From Haloactinospora alba (GTDB lineage: Bacteria > Actinomycetota > Actinomycetes > Streptosporangiales > Streptosporangiaceae), in NCBI RefSeq assembly GCF_006717075.1, contig NZ_VFQC01000002.1, positions 186,001 to 250,000 on the forward strand: DNA of 64,000 nt. Reading direction: 5' to 3'. How positions within the stretch are numbered: position 1 is the stretch's first letter; each line of letters opens with the position of its first letter. The translations under genes and the position numbers were made by a program. Below, piece after piece: positions 50,495 to 60,513 of the stretch. Under the pieces are notes generated by a model. It did not search any database. It saw only the letters and a program-made list of their open reading frames with translations, and was not told the DNA's origin.

Positions 50495-51808
50495 TCAGGG
50501 GCGCCGGTACTGGGCCAGCCGCAGCGCGTCGCGTTCCGGGCGCGCGGCGACCAGCACCAGCGCGCCGACGACCGCGATGAGGCCGCCCATGAGGAGGAAG
50601 GCCGCGTTGAGCCCGGGCGTCTGTCCCATGCTCTCGGCGAGCCAGCCGGTCACGGCCGGCGCCACCACCCCGGCCGAGCCGTACAGCGCCGCGTAGGTGC
50701 CCAGCACCCCCGCACGCTGCCGGGGCGGGGTGATCTGTCCGCAGATGGTCCCGCCGACGGGGAAAGCGATCAGCGCGACCGAGTTGACGATGTTGAACCC
50801 GAGTTTGATGGGGAGGGCCGGGACCAGCACGAACGCGACCGTCGCCAGCCCGGCGGCGACCAGGCACGCCCCGCCGAACACCCCGCGTGCCAGCCGGCCC
50901 GGGACGCCGCGGGTGAGCATGCGCTTGATGAGGTAGCCGAGGGCGGCGTACACCACCACCACGGTGAACACCTGCTGGACCACGAGGAAGTTGCTGGTCC
51001 CCTCCGGGGACATGTCGAGGACGTTCTGCAGGTACAGCGGCCCGTAGGCCAGACCGACAGAGATCATCCAATTCGCTGCGAAGGCGCCCAGCGCCACCGC
51101 CACGAACGTGGGGCTGGTGACCACCCTCCAGTAGGGGACACGCGCGTCCTCCAGCGCGTCGTCGGAGGGGGCCCGGCTGTTCGGGTCGTAGCCGGCGTGT
51201 TTCACCGGCCCCTCACGTCCGACGGCCAACCACACGAGACACCACGCCACGCTGATGAGGCCGGAGACGACGAAAGCGGTGCGCCACCCGTGGTCGAAGA
51301 TCAGCCAGGTGAGCACCGGGGCGCCGAGCAGCACCCCCAGCGCGCCGCCCGCGGACAGCAGGGAGCTGGCGAGGCTGCGGTCGCTGTCGTGCAGCCACGT
51401 GAACGCGGTGTGGTTGACCAGGGGGTAGGTGGGCCCCTCCGATGCTCCCAGCAGGACACGTGCGAACAGGACCAGCGCCAGACCGGTGGCCAGCGCCATC
51501 GACACCTGGGCGACCCCCCACAGCAGCGCGATGAGGACCAGGATCCCGGTGGTGCGGATCCGGTTGGCGACGAACCCGACGAGCAGGGTCGACAGCAGGA
51601 ACGGCAGGTGGAAGGCGCTGTTGGCCAGCCCGTACTCGGCGTCGGACAGGCCGAACTCGGCGATGATGGGGTTGGCTGCCAGGCCGAAGGCGAGCTTGTC
51701 GGCGTAGTTCAACGCCATGAGCAGGACGAGCATCCCGACGATGCTCCACGCCCGGGCGGAGCCGGGCTGTGCCTCGACCGCCCGGGCGGTGCGGGTGCGT
51801 AGTGCCAT
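50495..51808 (-). CDS. MFS transporter, ACS (anion:cation symporter) type
   Basis: 437 residues from ATG 51808 after GGGGAGAGG. Twelve helices; LALNYADKLAFGLAANPI-type first helix (NYADK), LLGASEGPTYPLVNHTAFTWL with the GxxEGPxxP motif of the ACS family. Usually imports organic anions. Follows the metallo-hydrolase gene by 43 bases on the same strand, so it may bring in that enzyme's substrate. Confidence 0.87.
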   Translation of the reverse strand: MALRTRTARAVEAQPGSARAWSIVGMLVLLMALNYADKLAFGLAANPIIAEFGLSDAEYGLANSAFHLPFLLSTLLVGFVANRIRTTGILVLIALLWGVAQVSMALATGLALVLFARVLLGASEGPTYPLVNHTAFTWLHDSDRSLASSLLSAGGALGVLLGAPVLTWLIFDHGWRTAFVVSGLISVAWCLVWLAVGREGPVKHAGYDPNSRAPSDDALEDARVPYWRVVTSPTFVAVALGAFAANWMISVGLAYGPLYLQNVLDMSPEGTSNFLVVQQVFTVVVVYAALGYLIKRMLTRGVPGRLARGVFGGACLVAAGLATVAFVLVPALPIKLGFNIVNSVALIAFPVGGTICGQITPPRQRAGVLGTYAALYGSAGVVAPAVTGWLAESMGQTPGLNAAFLLMGGLIAVVGALVLVAARPERDALRLAQYRRP

Positions 51809-51851
51809 GGGCCTCTCCCCTCGGAGGGTGTCACCTGTGGAGCGGTCGGGG

Positions 51852-53153
51852 TCAGCTCCGGCTGGCCAGGTCCCGCACACCGGCCCGGCTGGACCGGGCC
51901 GCGTGGTCGAGGATGTTGCGGACCATGAAGGAGGGTTCGTCGGCGGCGCGTTCGGCGTAGATGCGGGCACGCAGCTCGTGGGCCGCCCGGGACTCGGGTT
52001 CCGCGCGCACCGCGTACTCGACCAGGTGGCAGGCGAGCCGGGAACGGCCGGTGTTGTGCAGGTCGGCCGCGCGGTCCAGAACGAGGGGCACGCCTCCCGC
52101 CAGCGCCACCCACTCGCTGGCCTGGTCGGACCTGGGCGCGGGCAGGAGGTTGTCGGGTTCGCCGTCGTACCACCCGCCGTAGTTGCGCCAGATGTTGCGG
52201 ACGAGGAACTGCGGGTGGTCGTAGATGGGCTGCAGGTAGGGACGGTCGGCGAGGTGTTCGGGGACGGTGACCTCGTGCAGCACGGTGTCCAGCGGGTGGC
52301 CCTCGTTCATGAGGGCGAGGGTGCGCGACTCCAGGTCCTCGAGGAACTCGGCGGTGTCGGTGCAGGCCGCACGGACGCGTTGCGCGCCGTAGACGGGCGG
52401 GCCGTGGCCGGGCAGCAGGAGTTCGGCCCCGAGGTCGGCCATCTCGCGCAGGGCTGCCGCCCACTCGCCCGCGTAGCGCTGCACCTTCTGGGGGTTTCCG
52501 GCGTTGGGAACGGCCCAGATGAACAGGTCCCCGGTGTGCAGCGCCGACAGTTCGGGGATCCAGGTCCAGGTGGCGTCGTCGGTCTCGCCGCGGGCGTGGT
52601 GCAGTTCGAACGTGAGGCCGCCGTGCCGGAACGCCGCCCGGTCGCGGTAGGTGACGTCGGGGTGGCGGTACTGGTCCGGCCACCGGAAACCGGGGGCGTC
52701 GATGCCGAACTGCCGGCGGTTCAGTGCGGTGTTCAGTCCCAGGGTGCGCTGGTAGCGGCGGAAGTGTCCGGGAACGTCGGCGTGGGCGTGGACGGTCGGG
52801 GCGGGGTGCCCGCGCTCGGCGGCCTCGGTGTCGAAGACGGCGACGCCGAAGACGTGGTCGACGTGGTGGTGGGAGTACACGGCCGCGCGCAGCGGGGCGT
52901 GGGGACGCCACTCGCGCACACGGGCGTACAGGGTGTCGGCCTCGCGCGCGTGTCCGGTGTCGAGCAGCACGAGACCGTCTCCGGTGTCCACCGCGTAGGC
53001 ATTGGCGAGGCCCGTGGAGACCAGCACGCCCTCGCACACCTGTCCGTGGGTTGACTTCCCTCCCGGCTGCCCGACGTCGACGGTCTCCTGGTCGCGTCCC
53101 ATCCTGACCTCGCCGCGCCAGCAGGCGTCGGCGAACTCCCGCACTGTCCGCAC
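51852..53153 (-). CDS. Metallo-beta-lactamase-fold alkylsulfatase-like hydrolase
   Basis: 433 residues from GTG 53153 (another GTG 9 bases on). Metal motif SHHHVDH (H95, H97, D99, H100), GETDDATW and LHTGDLF for the remaining ligands, HGPPVYG, then an alkylsulfatase dimerisation-like helical domain (NYGGWYDGEPDNLLPA). Resembles the SdsA1/BDS1 group but lacks a signal peptide and a sterol-carrier domain is truncated or absent. Likely hydrolyses sulfate esters or a related substrate. Divergent TetR with an operator in its promoter. Confidence 0.8.
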   Translation of the reverse strand: MRTVREFADACWRGEVRMGRDQETVDVGQPGGKSTHGQVCEGVLVSTGLANAYAVDTGDGLVLLDTGHAREADTLYARVREWRPHAPLRAAVYSHHHVDHVFGVAVFDTEAAERGHPAPTVHAHADVPGHFRRYQRTLGLNTALNRRQFGIDAPGFRWPDQYRHPDVTYRDRAAFRHGGLTFELHHARGETDDATWTWIPELSALHTGDLFIWAVPNAGNPQKVQRYAGEWAAALREMADLGAELLLPGHGPPVYGAQRVRAACTDTAEFLEDLESRTLALMNEGHPLDTVLHEVTVPEHLADRPYLQPIYDHPQFLVRNIWRNYGGWYDGEPDNLLPAPRSDQASEWVALAGGVPLVLDRAADLHNTGRSRLACHLVEYAVRAEPESRAAHELRARIYAERAADEPSFMVRNILDHAARSSRAGVRDLASRS

Positions 53154-53223
53154 TGTCGGCCTCCCGCGTTGGTGCCGTGCTGCGGCCCCGCCGCGGAGCC
53201 GCCCTGATGTGTGGCACGCCACA

Positions 53224-53241
53224 TTAAAGCAACTGCTTTAA
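53224..53241. promoter_or_regulatory. TetR operator TTAAAGCA-AC-TGCTTTAA
   Basis: Perfect 18-base palindrome with a 2-base centre. On the minus strand TTGTCG and TAATGT with 17 bases between flank it, so it would occupy the spacer of the metallo-hydrolase promoter. It is 71 bases from the TetR start. Confidence 0.7.
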
Positions 53242-53311
53242 GGCGACAAGAGGTATGTTGGCGCGGGACCGCAGAGCCCGACCCGCCGCGACCGCCCGAC
53301 GGAGGAGGACC

Positions 53312-53950
53312 ATGGCCAGCGCGCAGCCCGCCGCCTCCAACACGCGGGAGCGGCTCCTCCTCGCCGCCGAGCGGCTCTTCGCCACCAACGGCATCGGCGG
53401 GGTGTCCCTGCGGGAGATCAGCGCGGCGGCGGGGCAGCGCAACACCTCCGCCGCGCACTACTACTTCGGCGACAAGGACACCCTGGTGCGGGCGGTCTTC
53501 GAGTACCGGATGGCGCCCATCAACGCCCACCGCGGACACATGCTGGAGAAGCTGCGTTCCTCCGGCGAGGACCGGGACCCGCGCCGCCTGCTGGAGGCGC
53601 TGGTCCTCCCGATGGCGGCGGGCATCGTCGCTGGCGGGTACTACGGCCGGTTCCTCGCCCACCTGCACACGGACCCCGGTTACCGCCTCACCTACGACTG
53701 GGAGGAGGCCAGCGCCCTGCGCGAGGTCTGGGACGCCATAACCGAGACCCTGGGCGACCTCCCGCCGCGGGTGCTGCGCAACCGGATGCGGATGCTGCGC
53801 AGCCTGGTCAACGTCACCGCCGGTGAGATGGAGCAGCGCGGCGCCACCGCCAGTGGCGACGATCCCCAGGAATGGGCACTGGACCTGGTGGAGGCCTGCC
53901 TCGGGCTGGTTACCGCCCCCGTACGGGAGAGCCCGGGCGGACAGGGGTGA
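53312..53950 (+). CDS. TetR-family repressor
   Basis: 212 residues from ATG 53312, with GGAGGAGG upstream. HTH in TRERLLLAAERLFATNGI and SLREISAAAGQRNTSAAHYYFGDKDTLV; the NTSAAHYYFGDK block is the AcrR/TetR_C_ type seen with lipid or xenobiotic-responsive members. Likely controls the hydrolase-MFS unit and itself. Confidence 0.88.
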   Translation: MASAQPAASNTRERLLLAAERLFATNGIGGVSLREISAAAGQRNTSAAHYYFGDKDTLVRAVFEYRMAPINAHRGHMLEKLRSSGEDRDPRRLLEALVLPMAAGIVAGGYYGRFLAHLHTDPGYRLTYDWEEASALREVWDAITETLGDLPPRVLRNRMRMLRSLVNVTAGEMEQRGATASGDDPQEWALDLVEACLGLVTAPVRESPGGQG

Positions 53951-54070
53951 GCCGCACCGGACACCGCCGGGCCGAACGGTGCTCCAGGGTTTTCGCCGCG
54001 TCCGCCGAACGGAACACGGGACACCTCCGGGAGAGGGCGGAGATCCCCTCTCCCGGAACCACCCCTGGAC

Positions 54071-54577
54071 TCAGGCCGTTCCCGTCTCCCGACCGTCGGG
54101 ATCGGCGGGGAACGGCAGCGCGAGACCGTACTTGACCGCCTCGCTGGTCGGCAGCGTCTCGTACCTGCGCACGAGACCGCTCTCGACGAAGAGCCGCAGC
54201 GACAGCTCCCGGTTCGCCGCGAGGTCCGCGGTCACCAGGACCACGACGTAATCCCACTGCCCCACGATCGCGTAGCACTGCTGCACTTGGGGCTCGGCGC
54301 GCGCGTACTCCCGGAAGGCGCCGTGGTTGGCCTCGGCGTCGTCGACGAGCTCGACGAGGGTGACCGCGGTGAAGCCGATCCCCACCGCCGCCTTGTCGAG
54401 CACCGCGACCTGGCTGTCGATCACGTTCATGGCGCGCAACCGCACGAGCCTGCGCTGCACCGCGCTCGCCGACACCCCCGCCGCGGCTCCCAGCTCGTTC
54501 AGGCTGCGTGTCGCGTCCTCCTGCAGCATCCCGAGCAGCAGGTAATCAACATCGTCCAGGGAATTCTGCCTGTTCAC
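54071..54577 (-). CDS. Lrp/AsnC-family regulator
   Basis: 168 residues from GTG 54577. HTH (VDYLLLGMLQEDATRSLNELGAAAGVS, SAVQRRLVRL) and a RAM ligand domain (QVQQCYAIVGQWDYVVVLV). Feast/famine-type regulator responding to an amino acid. Divergent from the EamA exporter, 301 bases away, with AT-rich DNA between; it probably controls that gene. Confidence 0.88.
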   Translation of the reverse strand: MNRQNSLDDVDYLLLGMLQEDATRSLNELGAAAGVSASAVQRRLVRLRAMNVIDSQVAVLDKAAVGIGFTAVTLVELVDDAEANHGAFREYARAEPQVQQCYAIVGQWDYVVVLVTADLAANRELSLRLFVESGLVRRYETLPTSEAVKYGLALPFPADPDGRETGTA

Positions 54578-54878
54578 GCGAACATTTTGCGCCCCTGGCC
54601 ACGACAGCGCAAACGCGTCCACCAACGGATTGTGTAATGTTTTCCCGCCCCTGCGCTGCGGGGCTTTCGCGCGACAAAGCACCGTCCGCCGACAAATCCA
54701 GCCCCCGAAAACGGAATCGGATTTCCAAAAAATTCCGATGTCCGGTCAACGAGAACGGAATCCAGGAGGGTTCTCCGTATGGCTTCGACCGCACGCGGAC
54801 CCGCTCCCGGCAGAACCGCACATCCCGTACCCGTGTCGGTGCTCCCGGCCGGACCGCCCCACCGGAAGGGGGACTGAC

Positions 54879-55874
54879 ATGCGCACCGACCACCGCGCTG
54901 CCGCCCCGGCACCGCCGCGGGCACTGACGGGGCTGGCACTGGCGCTCTCCTCCGCCGTCTTCTTCGGCAGCTCGGGGCCGGCGGCGAAGGCCGCCATCGC
55001 CGCCGGGCTGAGCCCGCTGGAGGTGACGTGGCTGAGGATCGCCGGTGCGGCGGTGTTCCTCCTCCCCATAGCGCTGCTGACCCGGCCGGAAGCCCTGGGG
55101 CGGCTGGTGCGCGCCAACCGTTGGCGTCTGGCCTGCTACGGCCTGCTTTCCGTCGCCGGGATCCAGGTCTGCTACTTCGTCGCCGTGTCCCGGATTCCCG
55201 TCAGTATCGCGCTGCTGCTCGAATTCCTGGGTCCCACCCTGGTCATCGCCTGGCTCCTCGTGGTGCGCCGGGTCAGGTTGCCGGGCAGTGCGCTCGGCGG
55301 CGCCCTCGTCGCCCTGGCCGGTATCGCCGTCGTCGTGGAGGTCTGGAGCGGGCTCCGCCTGGACCCGCTCGGCGTGGCCGCGGGGTTGGGCGCCGCCGTC
55401 TGCCAGGCGTCGTTCTTCCTCCTGTCGGACGCCACGAGCGAGGAGGTCGACACCCTGGCCCTGGCCGCCGGAGGGACCGTGATCGGCGCCGTTTTCGTGG
55501 GAGTCCTCGCCCGACCGTGGAACCTGCCCTGGCACATCCTCACTGCGGACGCCGAGCTGTCCGGGTTCCACGTTCCGGTGGCGGCCCTGGTGGTGTGGAT
55601 CGTCCTGGTGACCACCGTGCTCGCCTACGTCACCGGCATCGCCGCCGTCCGCGTCCTCTCGCCACCCGTCGCCGGGACGATCGCGACGCTCGAGGTCGTC
55701 GTCGCCGCCGTCGTCGCCTGGGCCGCCCTCGGAGAACGGCTCAGCGCGGTGCAGGGCCTCGGCGGTCTGGTGGTCCTGGGCGGCGCCCTCCTGGCCCAGT
55801 CCGGTACGGTCCGGCGGCGGCCTCCCCACGACGCACCGGAGGAGGGCGTCCCGCCCGTGGATCCTCCGTCCTGA
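54879..55874 (+). CDS. EamA/RhaT-family exporter
   Basis: 331 residues from ATG 54879 after GGAAGGGGG. Ten helices in two EamA repeats (LALSSAVFFGSSGPAAKAAIA; AGLGAAVCQASFFLLSDAT). DMT exporters of this kind release amino acids (RhtA-like). The divergent Lrp gene and following RidA gene support an amino acid link. The 300 bases upstream hold no gene but are relatively AT-rich with likely regulatory sites. Confidence 0.87.
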   Translation: MRTDHRAAAPAPPRALTGLALALSSAVFFGSSGPAAKAAIAAGLSPLEVTWLRIAGAAVFLLPIALLTRPEALGRLVRANRWRLACYGLLSVAGIQVCYFVAVSRIPVSIALLLEFLGPTLVIAWLLVVRRVRLPGSALGGALVALAGIAVVVEVWSGLRLDPLGVAAGLGAAVCQASFFLLSDATSEEVDTLALAAGGTVIGAVFVGVLARPWNLPWHILTADAELSGFHVPVAALVVWIVLVTTVLAYVTGIAAVRVLSPPVAGTIATLEVVVAAVVAWAALGERLSAVQGLGGLVVLGGALLAQSGTVRRRPPHDAPEEGVPPVDPPS

Positions 55875-55995
55875 CCGCGCCCCGGTACCAGCTTCTCCGG
55901 CAACGCCGCTCCGAGTAGGATTTCCCGTTCCCGAGCGGCCGAGACACGGCCCGCTCCCGTCGGTCAGCACACGCGCAGAGGAGGTCCCGGAACCG

Positions 55996-56388
55996 ATGCC
56001 GCTGGAACTCATCAACCCCGAGGGGTTGCCCACCCCGGAGTCCTACACCCAGGTCGTCGCCGCGAGCGGCAGCCGGATGGTGTTCGTCGCCGGACAGGTG
56101 GCCGACGACGCCCAGGGGAACCTGGTCGCTCCCGGCGACCTGTCCGGCCAGGCCCACCAGGCGTTCGCCAACCTCGGCCGGTGCCTCGCCGCCGCCGGAG
56201 CCGCACCGGAGCAGGTGGCGCGGATCACGATCTACGTGGTGTCCCACAAGCCCGAGTACCTGCCCCTGATCTCCAAGGCCCGGATCGCGGTGTTCGGTGA
56301 CCACAAGCCCGCCGACACCATCGTCGGGGTGCAGACGCTGGCCGAGTCCGGGTACCTGGTCGAGGTCGAGGCGATCGCGGTCGTCTGA
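55996..56388 (+). CDS. RidA-family enamine/imine deaminase
   Basis: 130 residues. RMVFVAGQVADDAQGN, FANLGRCLAAAGA, VARITIYVV and HKPADTIVGVQTLAESGYLVEVEAIAV are the YjgF/RidA fold; catalytic Arg is not in the classical place (I see no PxRxxxQ with Arg before VQ), so it may belong to a non-deaminase branch. Follows EamA by 121 bases. Confidence 0.85.
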   Translation: MPLELINPEGLPTPESYTQVVAASGSRMVFVAGQVADDAQGNLVAPGDLSGQAHQAFANLGRCLAAAGAAPEQVARITIYVVSHKPEYLPLISKARIAVFGDHKPADTIVGVQTLAESGYLVEVEAIAVV

Positions 56389-56467
56389 CCGGCGGACCGG
56401 CCCCGAACGCACCCGCGCCGACCGCCCGTGGGCGGACGGCGTTACGGGTCCAGCAGCCGGGTCGGAG

Positions 56468-57460
56468 TCAGCCGCGCCCCTCCAGTCCCACGGCATCGGC
56501 GGTCAGCGCGAGCGAGTGCAGCCGCGCCTGGCGGTCCTCCGCCTGGAAGGCGACGATGAGTTCGTCCGCGTCGGCGTGCTTGGCGAACCAGTCGAGGTAG
56601 TCGGCCACCTCGCGCTGGTCGCCCACCGCCGAGTACTGGACCATCTGCAGCACCTGCTGTCCCGCTGGGGAGGCCATGGCGGCCTCGGCCTCCTCGGTCG
56701 TCAGGGTCCGCCCCCGCCCCAGGAGCTGGGCGACCCTGCGGCGCCGGGCGATGTGCGCCTGGGAACGGGCCTCCTCCGTGGTGTCGGCCGCGGTGACGTT
56801 CACCCCGGCGATGACGTGGGGGCGGGACAGCTGCTCCGAGGGGGTGAACTCGCTGCGGTAGGCGGCCACGGCCTCCTCCAGCGCGTTCGGGGCGAAGTGG
56901 GAGGCGAACGAGTACGGCAGCCCGAGCGCGGCGGCGAGCTTGGCGCCGAACAGGGACGAGCCGAGGATGTACAGCGGCACGCCGGTCCCCCTGCCCGGGA
57001 TGGCCTGCACCCCCGGGATGCGGGTGTTGCCGGTGAGGTAGCCCTGCAGCTCCTGCACGTCCTGCGGGAAGCTGTCCGCGGCGGAGGGGTCGCGGCGCAG
57101 CGCCCGCATCGTGTTCTGGTCGCTGCCGGGAGCCCGTCCCAACCCCAGGTCGATCCGGTCGGGGTGCAGCGTCTCCAGGGTGCCGAACTGTTCGGCGATG
57201 GTCAGCGGGGCGTGGTTGGGGAGCATGACGCCGCCCGCACCCAGCCGGATGCGGCTGGTGTGATTCGCGATGTGTCCGATGAGGACGCTGGTGGCCGACG
57301 AGGCGATGGTGGACATGTTGTGGTGCTCGGCGTACCAGACCCGCTGGTAGCCGAGCTCCTCGGCGCTGCGGGCCATGGCCACGCTGGCGTCGAGGGTTTC
57401 ACGGATCGTGGTGTCTTCCGCGATGTGCGCGAGATCGAGGATCGAGAGCGGGACGGACAC
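56468..57460 (-). CDS. LLM-class flavin-dependent oxidoreductase
   Basis: 330 residues from GTG 57460 (or 57466), downstream of AGGAAAGG. Luciferase-like TIM barrel: [64 protein letters not shown]. Strong match to the MsnO8/YhbW-type group that carries FMN or F420-linked oxidations. Substrate unknown. Confidence 0.9.
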   Translation of the reverse strand: MSVPLSILDLAHIAEDTTIRETLDASVAMARSAEELGYQRVWYAEHHNMSTIASSATSVLIGHIANHTSRIRLGAGGVMLPNHAPLTIAEQFGTLETLHPDRIDLGLGRAPGSDQNTMRALRRDPSAADSFPQDVQELQGYLTGNTRIPGVQAIPGRGTGVPLYILGSSLFGAKLAAALGLPYSFASHFAPNALEEAVAAYRSEFTPSEQLSRPHVIAGVNVTAADTTEEARSQAHIARRRRVAQLLGRGRTLTTEEAEAAMASPAGQQVLQMVQYSAVGDQREVADYLDWFAKHADADELIVAFQAEDRQARLHSLALTADAVGLEGRG

Positions 57461-57763
57461 GGACACCGGCCTTTCCTGACGATGCGCGGGCCCGGACCCC
57501 GGGTCGGGCGGTTCGGGCTCTGGTCTCCCCCGCGCAACCGCGCGCACCGCCCCCGCTATTTCCTTCCCCACTCCGGGGCCAGGGTCCACAACCCGCCACA
57601 CACCGGCTGTCCGGGCGCAGTAGTGGGGCGAATCACCGTGGGGCGCCCACCCGTGACCGGTCCTGACTCACCGGCGGGGCGGGATCCTCCGCCGATCGAC
57701 GGGATCGCCGCGGGCGCGGCACCGTAGCGGGCCGCAGCAGGACGGGGCCGTCAACCACGCCCT

Positions 57764-58276
57764 ATGCTCGGGGACGTGAGTGGTGAGACGAGTACGTACC
57801 TGATGGTTCTGGGAGACCGCGACGCCCTGGGTTGGGTGTTGTCCACCCGCCAGACGGCCTTCCCCGAACGGCGCCGACGCGACGCCGCATCGCTGCGGAC
57901 GGGCGACGAGCTGCTCGTTTACACCACCCGCGGGTGTTTCGGCAATCCCACCCGCGACCGGGGGCGGATCGTCGCCCGGGCGGCAGTGGCCGCGGCGGCG
58001 ACGCGCGACGAGGAACCCGTGCGTTTCGGGGAGCGCTCCTACCCGTGGCGCTGCCCCCTGGACATCACGGAGCTGGCGCCGTTCCGTACCGGCGTGGTGC
58101 TGGCCGACCACGTGCACTCCCTGCGTCTCTTCCCGAAACCGGAGAACTGGAGCGTGTACCTGCGACGTCCGCTGGTACCACTGGCACGGCAGGACCGCGA
58201 CTTCCTGGTCGGTCTGCTCGCGGAGCACACCCAACCCGTGGCGGAGGTCCTGCCGGGCTATCCCGGTACCGGGTGA
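57764..58276 (+). CDS. EVE/PUA-like domain protein
   Basis: 170 residues; ATG 57764 or GTG 57776. YLMVLGDRDALGWVL, LRTGDELLVYTTRGCFGNPTRDRGRIVARA (pocket), and WSVYLRRPLVPLARQDRDFL resemble EVE domains that bind modified bases. Stand-alone protein with no nuclease partner nearby; role uncertain. Confidence 0.6.
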   Translation: MLGDVSGETSTYLMVLGDRDALGWVLSTRQTAFPERRRRDAASLRTGDELLVYTTRGCFGNPTRDRGRIVARAAVAAAATRDEEPVRFGERSYPWRCPLDITELAPFRTGVVLADHVHSLRLFPKPENWSVYLRRPLVPLARQDRDFLVGLLAEHTQPVAEVLPGYPGTG

Positions 58277-58306
58277 GGCGGCGGATCGGCGGTGTGGCCA
58301 GTGCGG

Positions 58307-59083
58307 TCAGGTCCCGTCCGGACCGCCGCCGCGCAGCATGGCCGCGTCGCCCGCGCTCCACCCGCCGTCCACGGCGAGCTCGGCACCGGTGATGTAGGTG
58401 GCGGCCTCGGACAGCAGGAACGTGTTCGCCTCGGCGACCTCCGGCGGTACTCCGACCCGCCCTGCCGCCGCCGACGGGAAACCGCGGTCGGACGTCACCG
58501 CACCCGACTCCTCGGTCATCGGGGTGGCGACCATGCCGGGGTGGACGGAGTTGACCCGGATGCCGTCCGCCGCGAACTCGAGCGCCGCCACCTTGGTGAG
58601 GCCGCGCACCCCCCACTTGGAGGCGCCGTAACCGGAGGTGTAGGGCACGGCCGTGAGACCGGCGGCCGAGGACACGTTGACGACGGCGCCGCCGCCCACC
58701 TTCCGCAGCGACGCGAGGACCGCACGCATCCCCAGGAACGTGCCGGTGAGGTTGATGCGCAGGGTGCGTTCGAACTCGGCCAGTTCGGTGTCCTCGATGG
58801 TGATGCCCATGGCGACCCCGGCGTTGTTCACCAGACCGTCGACGCGGCCGAAGGTGTCATGGGCGGCGGCCACCACGGCGGCCCAGTCGTCCTCGCTGGT
58901 GACGTCGTGCCGGACGAACCGGGCGGCGTCGCCGAGCTGCTCCGCCGTGGCCCGGCCGTCCCCCTCCAGAACGTCCGTGATGAGAACGCGCGCCCCGGCC
59001 GCGACGCAGCTGCGCGCGGTCGCCGCGCCCATCCCCCGCGCGCCGCCGGTGATGATCACGGTCTTCCCGTCCAGGGACGGCAT
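58307..59083 (-). CDS. Short-chain dehydrogenase/reductase
   Basis: 258 residues. Cofactor loop TGGARGMG (12-19), NNAG (86-89), catalytic Ser139, Tyr152 and Lys156 (YGASK). TDVLEGDGR after strand 2 (Asp37) favours NAD. Resembles 3-alpha/20-beta-hydroxysteroid dehydrogenase-type SDRs. Single gene. Confidence 0.92.
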   Translation of the reverse strand: MPSLDGKTVIITGGARGMGAATARSCVAAGARVLITDVLEGDGRATAEQLGDAARFVRHDVTSEDDWAAVVAAAHDTFGRVDGLVNNAGVAMGITIEDTELAEFERTLRINLTGTFLGMRAVLASLRKVGGGAVVNVSSAAGLTAVPYTSGYGASKWGVRGLTKVAALEFAADGIRVNSVHPGMVATPMTEESGAVTSDRGFPSAAAGRVGVPPEVAEANTFLLSEAATYITGAELAVDGGWSAGDAAMLRGGGPDGT

Positions 59084-59194
59084 CGCGGCTCCTCTCCCGT
59101 CGGTGCACGCGTCACGGTGATACTACGTTCCCGCTACACGCGTGGCGGGAACGGCGGAGACGTTCCGCGTTGCGCCCGGCAGCGGAGGCACAGC

Positions 59195-59941
59195 TCACTC
59201 TCCCGGCTCCGGGAGCACCGCGGCGGGAGGGGCGGCGCGACCGGGCTCCTGGCTGCGGCGCCAGTACTGGCGCCTGCCCTCGTCGCGCACCACGATCCCC
59301 AGCCTGGCCAGCTCGGCGCGCAGCTCCTCGGCGTCCTCCCCGTCGCTGCCGCGCAGTGCCCGCTGCCGGGCGCGGAACAGCGCGTCCGCGCCGTCCGGGA
59401 GACCGGGCAGGTCGGGTACCCAGCGGCGGTACTCGTCCGCGTGCGGATCGCCGTCCGCCCGCCAGGGGTAGCCGTGGGCCAGCAGCGCGGACCCGAGGTG
59501 GCGCGTGTCCAGCGCTCCCGCGATCCGGACGCGTTCCTCGGTGCGGTGGCCGAGCACGACGACCTGGCCGCCGTCCGGGAACACCGCCCCGACGGACGAG
59601 CGCGGCACGGTCCGGGTGGTCTCCCCGCGGGTGAGGGTGAGCCGGCTGTCCCCGACGCTCGCCCTGATGTAGCGCCGGTCGGCGAACCAGGCCGCCACCA
59701 GACCGGCGAGGGTTCCCAGGACGGCGCAGGCGAGCTTGGCGTGCGGGTCGGGGAACGAGGCGAGGAGGATGAACGGCCCCTGCATCGGCGCCCACGGCAG
59801 GGCGGCCGTCCAGTCCGCCACGGGTTTGGCCGCCCAGCCGAGCCCGGTTCCCAGCAGCGGGAGCCCGAACCGGACGAGGGGTAGGTGGCCGACTGGTGTT
59901 CCAACGAAGGTCGTGGTGGAGGACGGGGGTGCGGCGGGCAT
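59195..59941 (-). CDS. YqeB-like membrane protein
   Basis: 248 residues. Two membrane helices in the first 85 residues ([36 protein letters not shown]), then a PH-like cytoplasmic domain ([40 protein letters not shown]) and a helical tail. Looks like actinobacterial YqeB proteins. Function unknown. Confidence 0.75.
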   Translation of the reverse strand: MPAAPPSSTTTFVGTPVGHLPLVRFGLPLLGTGLGWAAKPVADWTAALPWAPMQGPFILLASFPDPHAKLACAVLGTLAGLVAAWFADRRYIRASVGDSRLTLTRGETTRTVPRSSVGAVFPDGGQVVVLGHRTEERVRIAGALDTRHLGSALLAHGYPWRADGDPHADEYRRWVPDLPGLPDGADALFRARQRALRGSDGEDAEELRAELARLGIVVRDEGRRQYWRRSQEPGRAAPPAAVLPEPGE

Positions 59942-60212
59942 GGGCTGCGTTCCTCCTCAGTGACGGACGGGACGGGATGCCGCGCGGAAACGGCGGGGAT
60001 GCGCCCCGCCCCTATTCGCTGGTGTCGTACTGTCCTCACGCACGGTGTCCCTCCTCTCGGGATGAACCGCGGCGTCCCGATGGAGGGGCGACCCGCGCGT
60101 GGCGGTGGCCGGTGCGGCGTGCTGCCACGGCCCTCGTCCGGCGGCCGAGGCGCCGCCCCGCGCCCGGAACCGCGGTTCGCCGGGACGACACCGGCGGCGT
60201 CGCGCCGCCCGG

Positions 60213-60482
60213 TCACACGGTGTCGCCGGTATCCGGGTCCGGGCCGCCCTCGTCCGGAACCTCCCCGGACTCCTGGTCGTCCGTCCGGTTCCGCTTGGGA
60301 GGGCGTCCGCGCCGGGGAACGCCCTTGGTGCTGGAAGGCAGGCGGCCGGCGTCGGCCAGAGCCCGCCGCAGCACGAACTCGATCTGGGCGTTCGTGCTGC
60401 GCAGCTCGTCCCCGGCCCAGCGGGCAAGGGCGTCGTGCACGGCGGGGTCCAGCCGCAGCAGGAGCTTCTTGCGTTCACTCAC
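60213..60482 (-). CDS. Ribbon-helix-helix (Arc-like) protein
   Basis: 89 residues. [40 protein letters not shown] is a ribbon-helix-helix DNA-binding domain; the tail is Arg/Pro then acidic. Immediately downstream of an SPFH gene (31-base gap) on the same strand; probably an autoregulator of that operon through the palindrome in its promoter. Confidence 0.82.
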   Translation of the reverse strand: MSERKKLLLRLDPAVHDALARWAGDELRSTNAQIEFVLRRALADAGRLPSSTKGVPRRGRPPKRNRTDDQESGEVPDEGGPDPDTGDTV

Positions 60483-60513
60483 CTGGTCGTTCCCATATCG
60501 CCGATCCGGCGGT

